Positions 18,211-27,690 are shown, counted from the first letter of the stretch. The stretch: DNA of 64,000 bases from Rikenellaceae bacterium (GCA_015060105.1 SUZD01000002.1:124001-188000); one strand, 5' to 3'. Notes: generated by a model not told the origin, from the sequence alone. Program-made: numbers and translations.

Positions 18211-19341
18211 ATGAAATTCACACTCGAACATAAAGCCACCGACTGCAACGCCAGAGCGGGTCGCTTCAGCACCTCTCACGGAGAGATACTGACGCCTATT
18301 TTTATGCCCGTAGGTACCGCAGCAACCGTTAAAGGTATATTCCATCGTGACGTACAGAACGAAGCCAAAGCACAAATCATATTGGGCAACACCTATCACC
18401 TGTATCTGCGCCCCGGTATGGAGATTATGGAACAAGCAGGTGGTATTCACGGTTTTTCGTCGTGGAACAAACCCGTATTGACGGATAGTGGCGGTTTCCA
18501 AGTATTTTCGCTGGCTGATTGTCGCAAAATCAAGGAGGAGGGAGTTACCTTCCGTTCACATATCGACGGCTCGAAACACCTTTTCACTCCCGAGAAGGTT
18601 ATGGACATCGAGCGCACTATCGGAGCCGATATTATGATGGCCTTCGATGAGTGTCCTCCGGGAACAGCCGAGAGAGATTACGCCGCCAAATCATTGGCTC
18701 TGACCAATCGTTGGTTGGAGCGTTGCTTCAATCGCTACCATCAAACCTCGCCCAAGTACGGACACTACCAATCACTCTTCCCCATTGTTCAGGGTTGCAC
18801 ATATCCCGACTTGCGCGAAGAGTCGGCTCGCTTTGTACAGCAATTCGACGCAGATGGATATGCTATTGGAGGTTTGGCTGTTGGCGAGCCTGCCGAAGTT
18901 ATGTACCGAATGATTGAAGTTGTCAATGCTGTACTCCCGACCGACCGTCCACGCTACCTGATGGGTGTTGGTACCCCTATCAACATTTTGGAGGCTATCG
19001 AGCGTGGTGTCGATATGTTCGATTGTGTAATGCCGACTCGCAATGGTCGCAACGGTATGATTTTCACCACCCAAGGTATCATCAACATCCGTAACGAGAA
19101 GTGGCGCAACGACTTCTCGCCCATCGACCCCGCAGGCTTGTGCTTTGCCGACACGACCTATACCAAAGCCTACCTTCGTCACTTGGCGACCTCGGGCGAG
19201 ATGTTGGCAGCACAAATCGCTTCGTTGCACAACATTTCGTTCTATTTGTGGTTGGTTGGAGAAGCTCGCAAACACATTATCGAAGGCGACTTCAAACAGT
19301 GGAAAGAGGCCATAATACCAATTATTGGCAGACGTTTATAG
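18211..19341 (+). CDS. tgt: tRNA-guanine transglycosylase (queuine/preQ1 insertion)
   Basis: 376 aa. The start ATG 18211 is set by the promoter, whose -7 box ends only 6 bp upstream. Catalytic residues are intact: DSGGFQ (Asp92, general base) and DMFDCVMPTRNGRNG (Asp271, nucleophile). It exchanges G34 for the queuosine precursor in GUN-anticodon tRNAs. The zinc motif CxCxxC near the C-terminus is not conserved: at its three positions (309, 311, 314) the protein has Gly, Cys and Asp, although the following His340 is kept. A tandem gene for an Lpt permease begins 24 bp downstream. Confidence 0.93.
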   Translation: MKFTLEHKATDCNARAGRFSTSHGEILTPIFMPVGTAATVKGIFHRDVQNEAKAQIILGNTYHLYLRPGMEIMEQAGGIHGFSSWNKPVLTDSGGFQVFSLADCRKIKEEGVTFRSHIDGSKHLFTPEKVMDIERTIGADIMMAFDECPPGTAERDYAAKSLALTNRWLERCFNRYHQTSPKYGHYQSLFPIVQGCTYPDLREESARFVQQFDADGYAIGGLAVGEPAEVMYRMIEVVNAVLPTDRPRYLMGVGTPINILEAIERGVDMFDCVMPTRNGRNGMIFTTQGIINIRNEKWRNDFSPIDPAGLCFADTTYTKAYLRHLATSGEMLAAQIASLHNISFYLWLVGEARKHIIEGDFKQWKEAIIPIIGRRL

Positions 19342-19365
19342 AGTAATCGTAAGAATCGGAGAAAG

Positions 19366-20463
19366 ATGCGTAGCCCTATCAAGATACTCGACTGGTATAT
19401 TATTAGAAAGTTCCTCGGAACCTTCTTCTTCATTATTGCTCTGTTTGTGATTATTATCGTCATTTTCGACTATGCCGAGAATGTCGATGACTTCATCACG
19501 AACAAAGCACCGTTTAGCGAGATTATCTTGGACTACTACGCCAACTTTGCCCCCTCGATGATTAACCAATTCAGCGGTTTGTTTACGTTTATTACCGTAA
19601 TTTGGTTTACTTCGAAGATGGCATCACAAACCGAGATTGTGGCTATTTTGTCAAGCGGTGTAAGTTTCCGTCGCATTGTACGCCCCTACTTGCTGTCGTC
19701 TTTCGTCATTATGCTTATGAGTTTGGGGTTGAGCCTGTGGGTAATTCCCAGCGCTTCGAACGAGATGCTCGATTTCCAAGTCAAATACATACAGCGAAAG
19801 AAACGTCAGGCACACAAATACGACGAACACATATATCGTCAAATAGACAAAAACGTATTTGTATATATTCGCAACTTCTCGGGAGAGAGCAATCGCGCAA
19901 GTTTCTTTGCCATTGAGCGTTACAACGACAATGCATTGGTCGAGGTTTTGGAGGCTTCGGAGGTACGTTTTATGCCCGAAACACAACGTTGGGCAGCTCC
20001 TCAATACACCATTCGCCACAACCTCGAAACCACCATGAGTTACGAATTGCACAAAAGTCTTGACACACTCATCAACCTCAACTCCCAAGAGATTGGCAAG
20101 GTCGAAGAACTTGTCAAAACGATGAAAATCGAGGACTTGAACCAATTCATATCGCAACAGCAAGATAAGGGTTCCGATATGATAAACCTATTTGAAGTCG
20201 AACGACAGCAGCGGTACTCGTATCCTGTTTCGATTATAATATTGACGATTATGGGTGTTGCATTGGCAAGTCAGAAGAAGCGAGGCGGTACGGGAGTGAA
20301 CTTGGGTGTAGGTATCGTGCTGTGTTTCTCCTACATTATGTTCGCCAAATTTGCCGAGGAGTTTGCCAAAGGCGACCTTCTACCCGCCCAAATATCGGTA
20401 TGGATTCCCAATATAATATTTGCAGGTATTGCGCTTTACCTATATAAGAAAGCACCAAAATAG
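19366..20463 (+). CDS. LptF/LptG-family permease (YjgP/YjgQ)
   Basis: 365 aa with six predicted membrane segments, three at the N-terminus (about 15-110) and three at the C-terminus (about 280-360), around a periplasmic beta-jellyroll of about 150 residues. This is the layout of LptF and LptG, which with ATPase LptB2 extract LPS from the inner membrane and hand it to LptC/LptA. Bacteroidetes genomes usually carry such genes separately, so F or G cannot be assigned here. Functionally linked to lptD at 314. Co-transcribed with tgt (24-bp gap). Confidence 0.88.
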   Translation: MRSPIKILDWYIIRKFLGTFFFIIALFVIIIVIFDYAENVDDFITNKAPFSEIILDYYANFAPSMINQFSGLFTFITVIWFTSKMASQTEIVAILSSGVSFRRIVRPYLLSSFVIMLMSLGLSLWVIPSASNEMLDFQVKYIQRKKRQAHKYDEHIYRQIDKNVFVYIRNFSGESNRASFFAIERYNDNALVEVLEASEVRFMPETQRWAAPQYTIRHNLETTMSYELHKSLDTLINLNSQEIGKVEELVKTMKIEDLNQFISQQQDKGSDMINLFEVERQQRYSYPVSIIILTIMGVALASQKKRGGTGVNLGVGIVLCFSYIMFAKFAEEFAKGDLLPAQISVWIPNIIFAGIALYLYKKAPK

Positions 20464-20486
20464 GCGTTCAAATAACGGAAACTTTG

Positions 20487-20494
20487 TATATTTG
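20487..20494 (+). promoter_or_regulatory. -7 box for lysS
   Basis: TATATTTG, a perfect -7 box, 46 bp before the lysS start. The -33 region is weak. Confidence 0.4.
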
Positions 20495-20540
20495 CACTCT
20501 GATTTGACACATTTATAGAATTTAATACACAAGACAAGAT

Positions 20541-22271
20541 ATGAGTATGATTGAATTGAGCGAACAAGAGCAGTTGCGACGCAACTCTTTGGGTGAGCTC
20601 CGCAAATTGGGTATCAACCCCTATCCCGCCGAGAAGTATGATGTAACGGCAAGCACAAGCGAGATTGCAGAAGAATTTGACGCCAATCCCGAGAAATTTG
20701 CCAAAGTAAGCATCGCCGGACGTATCATGAGCCGACGAATTATGGGTAGCGCCTCGTTCTTCGAGTTGCAAGACCACTCGGGTCGTATCCAAATCTACAT
20801 TCGTCGTGACGATGTTTGCCCCGAGGGCGACACCACGCTCTACAACACCGTATTCAAAAAGTTGCTCGACATTGGTGACTTTGTTGGTGTCGAGGGTTTT
20901 GCGTTCCGCACACAGACAGGCGAGTTGAGCGTTCACTGCCAAAAGTTCACCGTTTTGAGCAAGTCAATCCGTCCATTGCCCATCGTCAAAGAGAAAGATG
21001 GTAAGACTTTTGACGCATTGACCGACCCCGAGGTGCGCTATCGTCAGCGTTATGTTGATTTGGTGGTTAATCCCCACGTTCGCGATGTATTTGTCAAACG
21101 TGCCAAGATTATCGCTACCATGCGCGAGTACTTCAACTCGAAAGGTTGCCTCGAAGTGGAAACCCCCATTTTGCAACCCATTCCCGGTGGTGCTTCGGCT
21201 CGTCCTTTCATCACTCATCACAACGCGCTCGACATCGATTTCTATATGCGTATCGCTACCGAGCTCTACCTCAAACGTCTGATTGTAGGTGGTTTCAGTG
21301 GCGTTTACGAGTTCGGCAAGAACTTCCGCAACGAGGGTATGGACCGTACTCACAACCCCGAGTTTACCTGTATGGAGATTTACATCGCCTACAAGGATTA
21401 CAAGTGGATGATGGAGTTCACCGAGCAGATGTTGGAGAAAATCGCAATGGAGGTAAACGGTACTACCGACGTCGAGATTGACGGCAAGATGATTTCGTTC
21501 AAGGCTCCATTCCGTCGTTTGACTATGACCGACGCCATTCGCGAGAAAACAGGATACGACATCACAGGTCAAAGCGAGGAGCAACTGCGTGAGGCGTGCA
21601 AGCGTTTGAATGTTGAGATTGACGACACTATGGGCAAAGGCAAACTCATCGACGCAATCTTTGGCACATACTGCGAGGCCGACCTCGTTCAACCAACCTT
21701 CATCTGTGACTACCCTATCGAGATGTCGCCATTGTGCAAACGCCACCGCGACAACGAGGAGTTGACCGAGCGTTTCGAGTTGTTCGTCGCAGGTAAAGAG
21801 CTTTGTAATGCCTACTCGGAGTTGAACGACCCCATCGACCAATTGGAGCGTTTCCAAGAGCAAATGCGTCTTTCGGAGCGCGGTGATGACGAGGCTATGT
21901 TTATCGATATGGATTTCGTTCGCGCATTGGAGTACGGTATGCCCAACTGCTCGGGTATGGGTATGGGTATCGACCGTCTGACTATGTTTATGACAGGTCA
22001 AACCTCTATTCAAGATGTCCTCTTCTTCCCCACTATGCGTCCCGAGAAGAAACCGACCATCGATGCTCCCGAGAAGTACATCGAGATTGGCGTACCCGAA
22101 GAGTGGGTCGAGGTAATTCAAAAAATGGGTTACATCACTGTTGAGTCGCTTCGCAAACTCGCACCCGGCAAGTTCTTCAACGACTTGTGCGGTTTTAACA
22201 AGAAAAACAAACTCGGACTCAAAGCGCCCTCGATTGACGATGTCAAAAAATGGTGCGAGCCCACAGAATAA
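20541..22271 (+). CDS. lysS: lysyl-tRNA synthetase, class II
   Basis: 576 aa. N-terminal OB-fold anticodon domain (about 55-150, [11 protein letters not shown]), then the class II catalytic core with motif 1 ([18 protein letters not shown]), motif 2 ([15 protein letters not shown]) and motif 3 near [13 protein letters not shown] (about 470-482). It charges tRNA-Lys. About 70 residues longer at the C-terminus than E. coli LysS: the tail (about 505-576) contains a helix-hairpin-like [24 protein letters not shown] segment, as seen in other Bacteroidetes LysS. The tpiA gene follows after 35 bp. Confidence 0.96.
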   Translation: MSMIELSEQEQLRRNSLGELRKLGINPYPAEKYDVTASTSEIAEEFDANPEKFAKVSIAGRIMSRRIMGSASFFELQDHSGRIQIYIRRDDVCPEGDTTLYNTVFKKLLDIGDFVGVEGFAFRTQTGELSVHCQKFTVLSKSIRPLPIVKEKDGKTFDALTDPEVRYRQRYVDLVVNPHVRDVFVKRAKIIATMREYFNSKGCLEVETPILQPIPGGASARPFITHHNALDIDFYMRIATELYLKRLIVGGFSGVYEFGKNFRNEGMDRTHNPEFTCMEIYIAYKDYKWMMEFTEQMLEKIAMEVNGTTDVEIDGKMISFKAPFRRLTMTDAIREKTGYDITGQSEEQLREACKRLNVEIDDTMGKGKLIDAIFGTYCEADLVQPTFICDYPIEMSPLCKRHRDNEELTERFELFVAGKELCNAYSELNDPIDQLERFQEQMRLSERGDDEAMFIDMDFVRALEYGMPNCSGMGMGIDRLTMFMTGQTSIQDVLFFPTMRPEKKPTIDAPEKYIEIGVPEEWVEVIQKMGYITVESLRKLAPGKFFNDLCGFNKKNKLGLKAPSIDDVKKWCEPTE

Positions 22272-22306
22272 GAATCCGAATTATCAAACTATAAAAAACA
22301 AAGACA

Positions 22307-23059
22307 ATGAGAAAGAAAATTGTAGCAGGTAACTGGAAAATGAACACCCTCCCTGCCGAGGGCGTTGAGTTGGCAAAAGGCGTTGCTGCCGGTCGTGGCG
22401 AGGTTTGCTCGTGCGTAAACTTCATCGTTTGCCCTCCCTTCACACACATCTCGGAGGTAGCAAAAGCTCTCGAAGGTAGCGACATCGCTATCGGTGCACA
22501 AGACTGCGCTACCGAGGCAAAAGGTGCATACACAGGCGAGATTGCAGCTTCGATGATTGCTGCTCTTGGTTGCAAATACGTTATCCTCGGTCACTCGGAG
22601 CGTCGTCAATACTACGGCGAGACTTCGGAGACTCTCAACAAAAAAATGGCACAAGCTTACGCTAACGGTCTTACCCCCATCTACTGCGTTGGTGAGAACC
22701 TTGACGAGCGTGAGGCTGGCAAACATTTCGACGTTGTGAAAGCACAAATCGAGGAGGTTGTTTACAATCTTACCGAGGAGCAATTCGCAAACCTTGTTAT
22801 CGCTTACGAGCCTGTTTGGGCTATCGGTACCGGCAAAACTGCTACCGCTGACCAAGCACAAGAGATTCACGCATACATTCGCAAAGTATTGGCTGACAAG
22901 TTCGGTGCTGCTGCCGACGATTGCGCTATCCTTTACGGTGGTTCGTGCAAACCTTCGAACGCTGCCGAGATCTTCGCAAAAGAGGATGTTGATGGTGGTT
23001 TGATTGGTGGTGCTGCTCTCAAAGCCGAGGACTTCCTCGCCATCGGCAAAGGATTTTAA
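22307..23059 (+). CDS. tpiA: triosephosphate isomerase
   Basis: 250 aa TIM barrel. Substrate-binding NWKMN (about 9-13), catalytic His in ILGHSERR (about 96-103), catalytic Glu in YEPVWAIGTGKTA (about 167-179), and the phosphate-binding ends GGSCKPSNA and GGLIGGAALK. It interconverts glyceraldehyde-3-phosphate and dihydroxyacetone phosphate in glycolysis. Complete. Very biased, high-expression codon use (many GCT, GGT, GTT). It may be transcribed with lysS. A degenerate tandem repeat and a terminator follow. Confidence 0.97.
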   Translation: MRKKIVAGNWKMNTLPAEGVELAKGVAAGRGEVCSCVNFIVCPPFTHISEVAKALEGSDIAIGAQDCATEAKGAYTGEIAASMIAALGCKYVILGHSERRQYYGETSETLNKKMAQAYANGLTPIYCVGENLDEREAGKHFDVVKAQIEEVVYNLTEEQFANLVIAYEPVWAIGTGKTATADQAQEIHAYIRKVLADKFGAAADDCAILYGGSCKPSNAAEIFAKEDVDGGLIGGAALKAEDFLAIGKGF

Positions 23060-23075
23060 ATAGCCGGAGCTTATT

Positions 23076-23172
23076 GGGGGAATATCCGTTTGGGAGGGAG
23101 TGGAAACTCTTCAAATACCCGTACTTTCGGGAAATATCCTTCTTGGAGGCAGTGTAATCTTCCAAAACACCC
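23076..23172. repeat. degenerate tandem repeat, two units of about 45 bp
   Basis: Unit 1 (about 23077-23120) and unit 2 (about 23128-23172) share GGGAAATATCC, TTGGGAGG/TTGGAGG, AGTG, TCTTC and ACACCC/ATACCC in the same order with a period of 51-52 bp. Unit 2 can form TTGGAGG with CTTCCAA, and unit 1 has a GAGT-GGAA-ACTC mini-hairpin. The minus strand is open across both units (23019-23204) but I do not call a gene. Confidence 0.6.
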
Positions 23173-23205
23173 ACAATGTAACCCCTAAATAAAGTTCCAA
23201 TCAAT

Positions 23206-23239
23206 AAAATAGGCTGTCCCGAAAAGGACAGCCTATTTT
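23206..23239. terminator. bidirectional terminator between tpiA and rseP
   Basis: AAAATAGGCTGTCC pairs perfectly with GGACAGCCTATTTT across a 6-nt loop. A- and T-runs at both ends make it work in both directions. Confidence 0.9.
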
Positions 23240-23257
23240 ATTATTTAATGCATCGCA

Positions 23258-24574
23258 TTACAATATAAATCTGCGTATATCATTACCAAAGGCGAATATC
23301 ATAAGCGCGAACAGCAGTATCATACCCACCATTTGAGCATACTCCAACACCTTGTCGCTCGGTTTCTTACCTGTCACAATCTCCCACAAGACAAACACGA
23401 TATGTCCTCCGTCAAGACCCGGAATTGGCAGGATATTCATCACAGCAAACACCACGCTCAACAGTGCGGCAATACGCCAAAACATAAACCAATCCCAAGT
23501 ATCGGGGAAGATACTGCCGATGGCAATAAAACTACCCAACGATTTATACGCCTCGGTTTTGGGCTTAAACATCAATTTCAGTTGGTCCCAATACGAAGCA
23601 ATCTCCTCGCCTGTACGAACGAAGCCCACAGGGATTGACTCCCAGAAGCCATATTCACGAACTTGCACGGGGATAAAATTCTCGAAAGGTTTGAGTTCAA
23701 CGCCAATCATACCCTCGGGCGACACGGCAACCGAGAGTGTATCAATCATATCACCACGAGCCACAACCAACTCCACATTTTCGCCCTTCTTGGCTGCTAT
23801 GCTACCACGCACATCCTCAACTGCAAACATTTCGACACCATCAACCGCAACAACACGGTCATTGGGCAAAACACCCGCCATTGCTGCTCCGCCATCGGCC
23901 ACTACATTAGCGACCTCAAACGGAATACGGGGGAACATAAAGTCCGACGAATTAAGCATTTGCGAGGTATAGTCGGCACGGATAAACACATTCACTGTAT
24001 CGCCACCACGCAACACCTCAACGCGTTTAACCTGCTCTATAACCATTGTGCTATAAATCTCGGAGATATCGCCAACGGGCTCGCCGTCCAACGACACAAT
24101 ACGGTCGCCGTCCTCGAAGCCAATCTCGTGCGCCAACTCATTAAACGAGTAGCCCCATTGCACATCTTTATTGTCGAAGTAGCGTTCGCCCCACGCATAA
24201 CTTATACCTATATAGATACAGCACGCCAGCACAACATTCATCAGCACTCCGCCCGCCATAATCAGCAATCGTTGCCATGCGGGTTTGCTTCGGAACTCCC
24301 AAGGTTGTGGGGTCGATTCCATATCTTTGGTACTCTTGGTCTCGTCAATCATACCAGCCAGCGACACATAGCCACCCAACGGAAGCCAGCCTATTCCGTA
24401 TTCGGTTTCGCCCTTACGGAATTTGAACAGCGAAAACCAGGGGTTGAAGAAGAGATAAAATTTCTCGACGCGAACCTTAAAAATCTTTGCAAAAATAAAG
24501 TGTCCGAACTCGTGCACTATCACCAGCAACGAAAGGCAGGCAACAAGTTGAACAATTCTCATCAAAATATCCAT
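23258..24574 (-). CDS. rseP: RIP zinc metalloprotease RseP (site-2 protease family)
   Basis: 438 aa membrane protease. The zinc motif HEFGH is in the first membrane helix (about 21-25), the third metal ligand is in NILPIPGLDGGH (about 380-391), and at least one periplasmic PDZ domain is visible around GFEDGDRIVSLDGEPV and a second around GVLPNDRVVAVDGVEM. RseP cleaves transmembrane anti-sigma factors and signal-peptide remnants inside the membrane. Last gene of an M23-dxr-rseP unit, 23 bp after dxr, a common order in Bacteroidetes. No RseA-like substrate is in the window. Confidence 0.93.
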   Translation of the reverse strand: MDILMRIVQLVACLSLLVIVHEFGHFIFAKIFKVRVEKFYLFFNPWFSLFKFRKGETEYGIGWLPLGGYVSLAGMIDETKSTKDMESTPQPWEFRSKPAWQRLLIMAGGVLMNVVLACCIYIGISYAWGERYFDNKDVQWGYSFNELAHEIGFEDGDRIVSLDGEPVGDISEIYSTMVIEQVKRVEVLRGGDTVNVFIRADYTSQMLNSSDFMFPRIPFEVANVVADGGAAMAGVLPNDRVVAVDGVEMFAVEDVRGSIAAKKGENVELVVARGDMIDTLSVAVSPEGMIGVELKPFENFIPVQVREYGFWESIPVGFVRTGEEIASYWDQLKLMFKPKTEAYKSLGSFIAIGSIFPDTWDWFMFWRIAALLSVVFAVMNILPIPGLDGGHIVFVLWEIVTGKKPSDKVLEYAQMVGMILLFALMIFAFGNDIRRFIL

Positions 24575-24597
24575 ATCAAGTGTTGTTTATAAATTCA

Positions 24598-25752
24598 CTA
24601 TAAGTTCTGCACATACTCTTCCGACAATCGACGCACCTGGTCATTCGTTGCAGCGTAATCTTCCAATGTGGGTTTCGCTATCAGTGCCACCTTACTAAAC
24701 GCATTTTCGATTGTTCGCACAATATCGGTATAACCAATTTGCTTACTTATAAACGCCGCAACGGCAATCTCGTTGGCAGCATTGAAGATACAGCCCGATG
24801 TTCCTCCTGCATACAAGCAATGGTAAGCCAAATCAAGCGCAGGGTATTTCTGACGATCAACGGCACGGAATGTCAATTCGGGGTGACTCAAAAAGTCAAA
24901 TGGCGGTGTTTCGAGCGGCAAGCGGTGTGGAAACGAGAGCGCGTACTGAATCGGCACACGCATATCGGGCGTACCCAGCTGCGCCTTTATTGCGCCATCG
25001 GCAAACTCCACCATCGAGTGAATTATCGACTGCGGGTGTATCAGCACATCAATCTGTTCGGGTTTCAATCCAAACAACCAGCGTGCCTCGATAACCTCAA
25101 AAGCCTTATTAACCAACGTCGAAGAGTCGATGGTAATCTTCGCACCCATATTCCAATTCGGGTGGCGCAAAGCCTGCTCCACCGTAACATTATGAAGTTC
25201 CGATATGGGTGTATCGCGGAACGAGCCCCCCGAAGCGGTTACAACAACTCGGCGCACGGGCGACGGCTCCCCTACCAAACATTGAAAAATTGCCGAGTGC
25301 TCGGAGTCAATGGGTACCAACGCACTACCCTCGGTGCCGACAAGGCCCATAACTATATCGCCAGCAACAACAAGGCTCTCTTTATTTGCCAATGCAAGTT
25401 TTTTGCCTGCGCGAAGCGATGCGACAGAAGGAGCAAGACCCGCATAACCTACCAAGGCATTGACTACGGTATCGACATTACTTGCGGCAGCCACTTGTGC
25501 CACTGCGTCTATTCCGGCATACACCTTCACATCGGTATCGGCCAAAGCCTCCGACACTTGGGCGTAGTAGGTTTTATCGGCAATAACGACACTATCGGGC
25601 GAGAAGCGACGAGCCTGTGCGACAAGTTGCTCCCAACGACGATTAGCCGTCAGCGTGGTTATCTCGAAAAGTTCGGGGTGCTGCGATACGACATCAAGTG
25701 TTTGCTCTCCAATAGAGCCTGTCGAGCCGAGCAGTGCTATTCGTTGTTTCAT
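24598..25752 (-). CDS. dxr: 1-deoxy-D-xylulose-5-phosphate reductoisomerase
   Basis: 384 aa, the second enzyme of the MEP isoprenoid pathway (DXP to MEP with NADPH). NADPH-binding LLGSTGSIGEQTLDVV at the N-terminus (7-22), metal/substrate blocks ALANKESLVVAG and PIDSEHSAIFQCL (Asp-Ser-Glu, about 149-151), and the flexible-loop HPNWNMGAKITIDSSTLVNKA region (about 200-220) are all intact. Target of fosmidomycin in other bacteria. It is 6 bp from the M23-protein gene. Confidence 0.96.
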   Translation of the reverse strand: MKQRIALLGSTGSIGEQTLDVVSQHPELFEITTLTANRRWEQLVAQARRFSPDSVVIADKTYYAQVSEALADTDVKVYAGIDAVAQVAAASNVDTVVNALVGYAGLAPSVASLRAGKKLALANKESLVVAGDIVMGLVGTEGSALVPIDSEHSAIFQCLVGEPSPVRRVVVTASGGSFRDTPISELHNVTVEQALRHPNWNMGAKITIDSSTLVNKAFEVIEARWLFGLKPEQIDVLIHPQSIIHSMVEFADGAIKAQLGTPDMRVPIQYALSFPHRLPLETPPFDFLSHPELTFRAVDRQKYPALDLAYHCLYAGGTSGCIFNAANEIAVAAFISKQIGYTDIVRTIENAFSKVALIAKPTLEDYAATNDQVRRLSEEYVQNL

Positions 25753-25758
25753 AGTTCG

Positions 25759-26646
25759 TTAGAATACTATATACCCCTCAGGGTCAATTGGCGAGCCTTT
25801 ATACCACAACTCAAACTCCACCTCGGGTTCGGTTGTCGCATTTTCCGCATCATCACTCGTCTCGCCATCGCCTACCGTTGCAATCACCTCGCCTGCGCGA
25901 ACATGAGAGCCTATGCTTTTTTGAAGCATCGTATTGTGTTTGTAGGTCGATAGCAGATTATCGGCATGTTGGATAGTTATCACATAGCCTTCGTCAGGCG
26001 ACCAATAGTTTGCCACCACTGTACCATCTTTGACAGCCGAGATGGTTGTCGTAGAGATTTTAAGACGAACACCAAAAGCGCCGTTACGAGGGTCAAATTG
26101 CGAGGTCACAACACCTTGTGCCGGAGGCAACAAATCGAGTGACATTCGTGCGCTTTTGTGTGCGGCATTAGCGATTGCAATGCTATACTCGCCCGTACCC
26201 TCGATTTGAGCACGAAGAGCCGAATCCGCAGCCGAGGCGGGTATCATCTCTTTATTCTTGATATCGACACTATCGCCAATCATCTCGACATTACGCACAA
26301 CGGGGGTTTTGCCATCGACAATCAAGGCGATATTGTCGCTATATACCAACAAGTGATTCATCTCACGTTCGAGCGAATCCAGACGCACGATATTATCAAT
26401 CAAAAGTTGGCGCGATTTAGCACCCGGGTTACCCGGAATTGTGTCAAGTATGGGGGTATATGCAATAGTCACAACTGCCACCGCAAAGATGATAAAAACC
26501 ATAGCCACGAAACCGACCAACAAGTGCCACGGACGAATCATAATCGACCAGCCGCTATCACTCTCATCGGCAAGTTCCACGCTCAATTTGTGACGGCCCA
26601 CAAGGCCTACCCAAATTCGATAAAATATATTTTTGTCGTTACTCAT
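25759..26646 (-). CDS. M23/LytM-domain membrane protein lacking the zinc ligands
   Basis: 295 aa from ATG 26644-26646. The open frame reaches 41 codons further up, but a promoter lies just upstream of this ATG. Short cytoplasmic N-terminus, one membrane helix (42-62), a helical linker (about 80-110), then an M23 fold (about 178-290). The fold is recognisable (AVKDGTVVANYW, YVITIQHADNLLSTYKHN, VRAGEVIATVG), but the usual HxxxD is replaced by FGVRLKI (191-197) and HxHFE by EVEFE (275-279). Only the middle His (237) remains. It is therefore probably a non-catalytic regulator like EnvC/NlpD. First gene of the dxr-rseP unit. Confidence 0.8.
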   Translation of the reverse strand: MSNDKNIFYRIWVGLVGRHKLSVELADESDSGWSIMIRPWHLLVGFVAMVFIIFAVAVVTIAYTPILDTIPGNPGAKSRQLLIDNIVRLDSLEREMNHLLVYSDNIALIVDGKTPVVRNVEMIGDSVDIKNKEMIPASAADSALRAQIEGTGEYSIAIANAAHKSARMSLDLLPPAQGVVTSQFDPRNGAFGVRLKISTTTISAVKDGTVVANYWSPDEGYVITIQHADNLLSTYKHNTMLQKSIGSHVRAGEVIATVGDGETSDDAENATTEPEVEFELWYKGSPIDPEGYIVF

Positions 26647-26654
26647 AATCCTCA

Positions 26655-26686
26655 CAAAGATAGAAATTTGATTGCGATTTACCAAA
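26655..26686 (-). promoter_or_regulatory. promoter of the M23-dxr-rseP unit
   Basis: Minus strand: TTTG (26683-26686), 20 bp, TATCTTTG (26655-26662), both perfect. This fixes the start of the M23 gene at 26646. Confidence 0.7.
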
Positions 26687-26724
26687 AGTTTGAATTGTAT
26701 GCGTTTTTTTAACACGAAAAAATA

Positions 26725-26732
26725 TATCTTTG
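26725..26732 (+). promoter_or_regulatory. -7 box for the nucleotidyltransferase-galM pair
   Basis: TATCTTTG 47 bp before the start codon. The -33 is poor (T-rich, no TTTG at the right spacing). Confidence 0.4.
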
Positions 26733-26778
26733 CACTACGGTTAAATCGAAACATTAACGTATAAATCAAAATAATATT

Positions 26779-27690
26779 ATGGTTAAACCTACACTTCTCG
26801 TATTGGCTGCCGGAATGGGAAGCCGCTACGGTTCACTCAAACAAATGGACGGCATCGGCCCCGGTGGTGAGGCTATCATTGACTACTCGATTTACGACGC
26901 TATTCGCGCCGGTTTCGGCAAAGTAGTTTTCGTTATCCGTCACGCATTCGAAAAAGAGTTCCGCGAGGTATTTACTCCCGAGCGTTTCGGTGGCAAAATC
27001 GAGGTTGATTTCGTATTCCAAGAGTTGGACTACCTTCCCGAAGGATTCAGCGTTCCCGAGGGTCGTGAAAAACCCTGGGGTACCAACCACGCCGTTCTTA
27101 TGGCAAAAGACGCAATCAACACCCCGTTTGCAGTAATCAACGCAGACGACTTCTATGGTGCTGATTCGTATAAACAAATCGCCGACTACCTCTGCTCGTT
27201 GGAGGGTAAATCGGGCAGCTACTGCATGGTTGGTTTCCAAATCCAAAACACTTTGTCGGAGAATGGTAGCGTGTCGCGTGGCGAGTGCGGTGTTGATGCC
27301 GAGGGTTATTTGACTTCGATGGTTGAGCGCACTGCAATCGAGCGCATCGACGGCAAAATCCAATATACCGACGAGAACGGCAAGGTGTGCGAGATGGCTC
27401 CCGAGGCTCCCGTATCGATGAATATGTTCGGTTTCACTCCCGACTATTTCGGCTACTCGGAGGAGTATTTCAAAACCTTCCTTACCGAGAATATGGCAAA
27501 CCTCAAATCGGAGTTCTACATTCCTACTATGGTAAACAAACTCATTGGCGAGGGTACTGCCAAATTGAAAGTTCTTACCACATCGTCGCAATGGTTCGGT
27601 GTAACTTACAAAGCCGACCGTCCTGCTGTTGTTGAGCGTCTGAATAAGCTTATTGCTGACGGCGTTTATCCTCAATATTTGTGGAAATAG
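26779..27690 (+). CDS. sugar-phosphate nucleotidyltransferase family protein
   Basis: 303 aa. The N-terminal signature LAAGMGSRYGSLKQ (8-21) is the NTP-binding loop of sugar nucleotidylyltransferases, NADDFYGADSY (about 116-126) carries the metal-binding Asp pair, and the rest is a Rossmann-like fold without the left-handed helix tail of GlmU. It should join a nucleoside triphosphate to a sugar-1-phosphate, with neither sugar nor base determinable. The stop overlaps the start region of galM by 10 bp, so the pair is one transcript, suggesting hexose metabolism. Confidence 0.8.
   Translation: MVKPTLLVLAAGMGSRYGSLKQMDGIGPGGEAIIDYSIYDAIRAGFGKVVFVIRHAFEKEFREVFTPERFGGKIEVDFVFQELDYLPEGFSVPEGREKPWGTNHAVLMAKDAINTPFAVINADDFYGADSYKQIADYLCSLEGKSGSYCMVGFQIQNTLSENGSVSRGECGVDAEGYLTSMVERTAIERIDGKIQYTDENGKVCEMAPEAPVSMNMFGFTPDYFGYSEEYFKTFLTENMANLKSEFYIPTMVNKLIGEGTAKLKVLTTSSQWFGVTYKADRPAVVERLNKLIADGVYPQYLWK

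Noticed and set aside
23019-23204. A 61-codon minus-strand open frame over the tpiA repeats
   Set aside because: No promoter or start context, overlaps the end of tpiA, and composition is explained by the repeat. Kept as a finding, not a gene.
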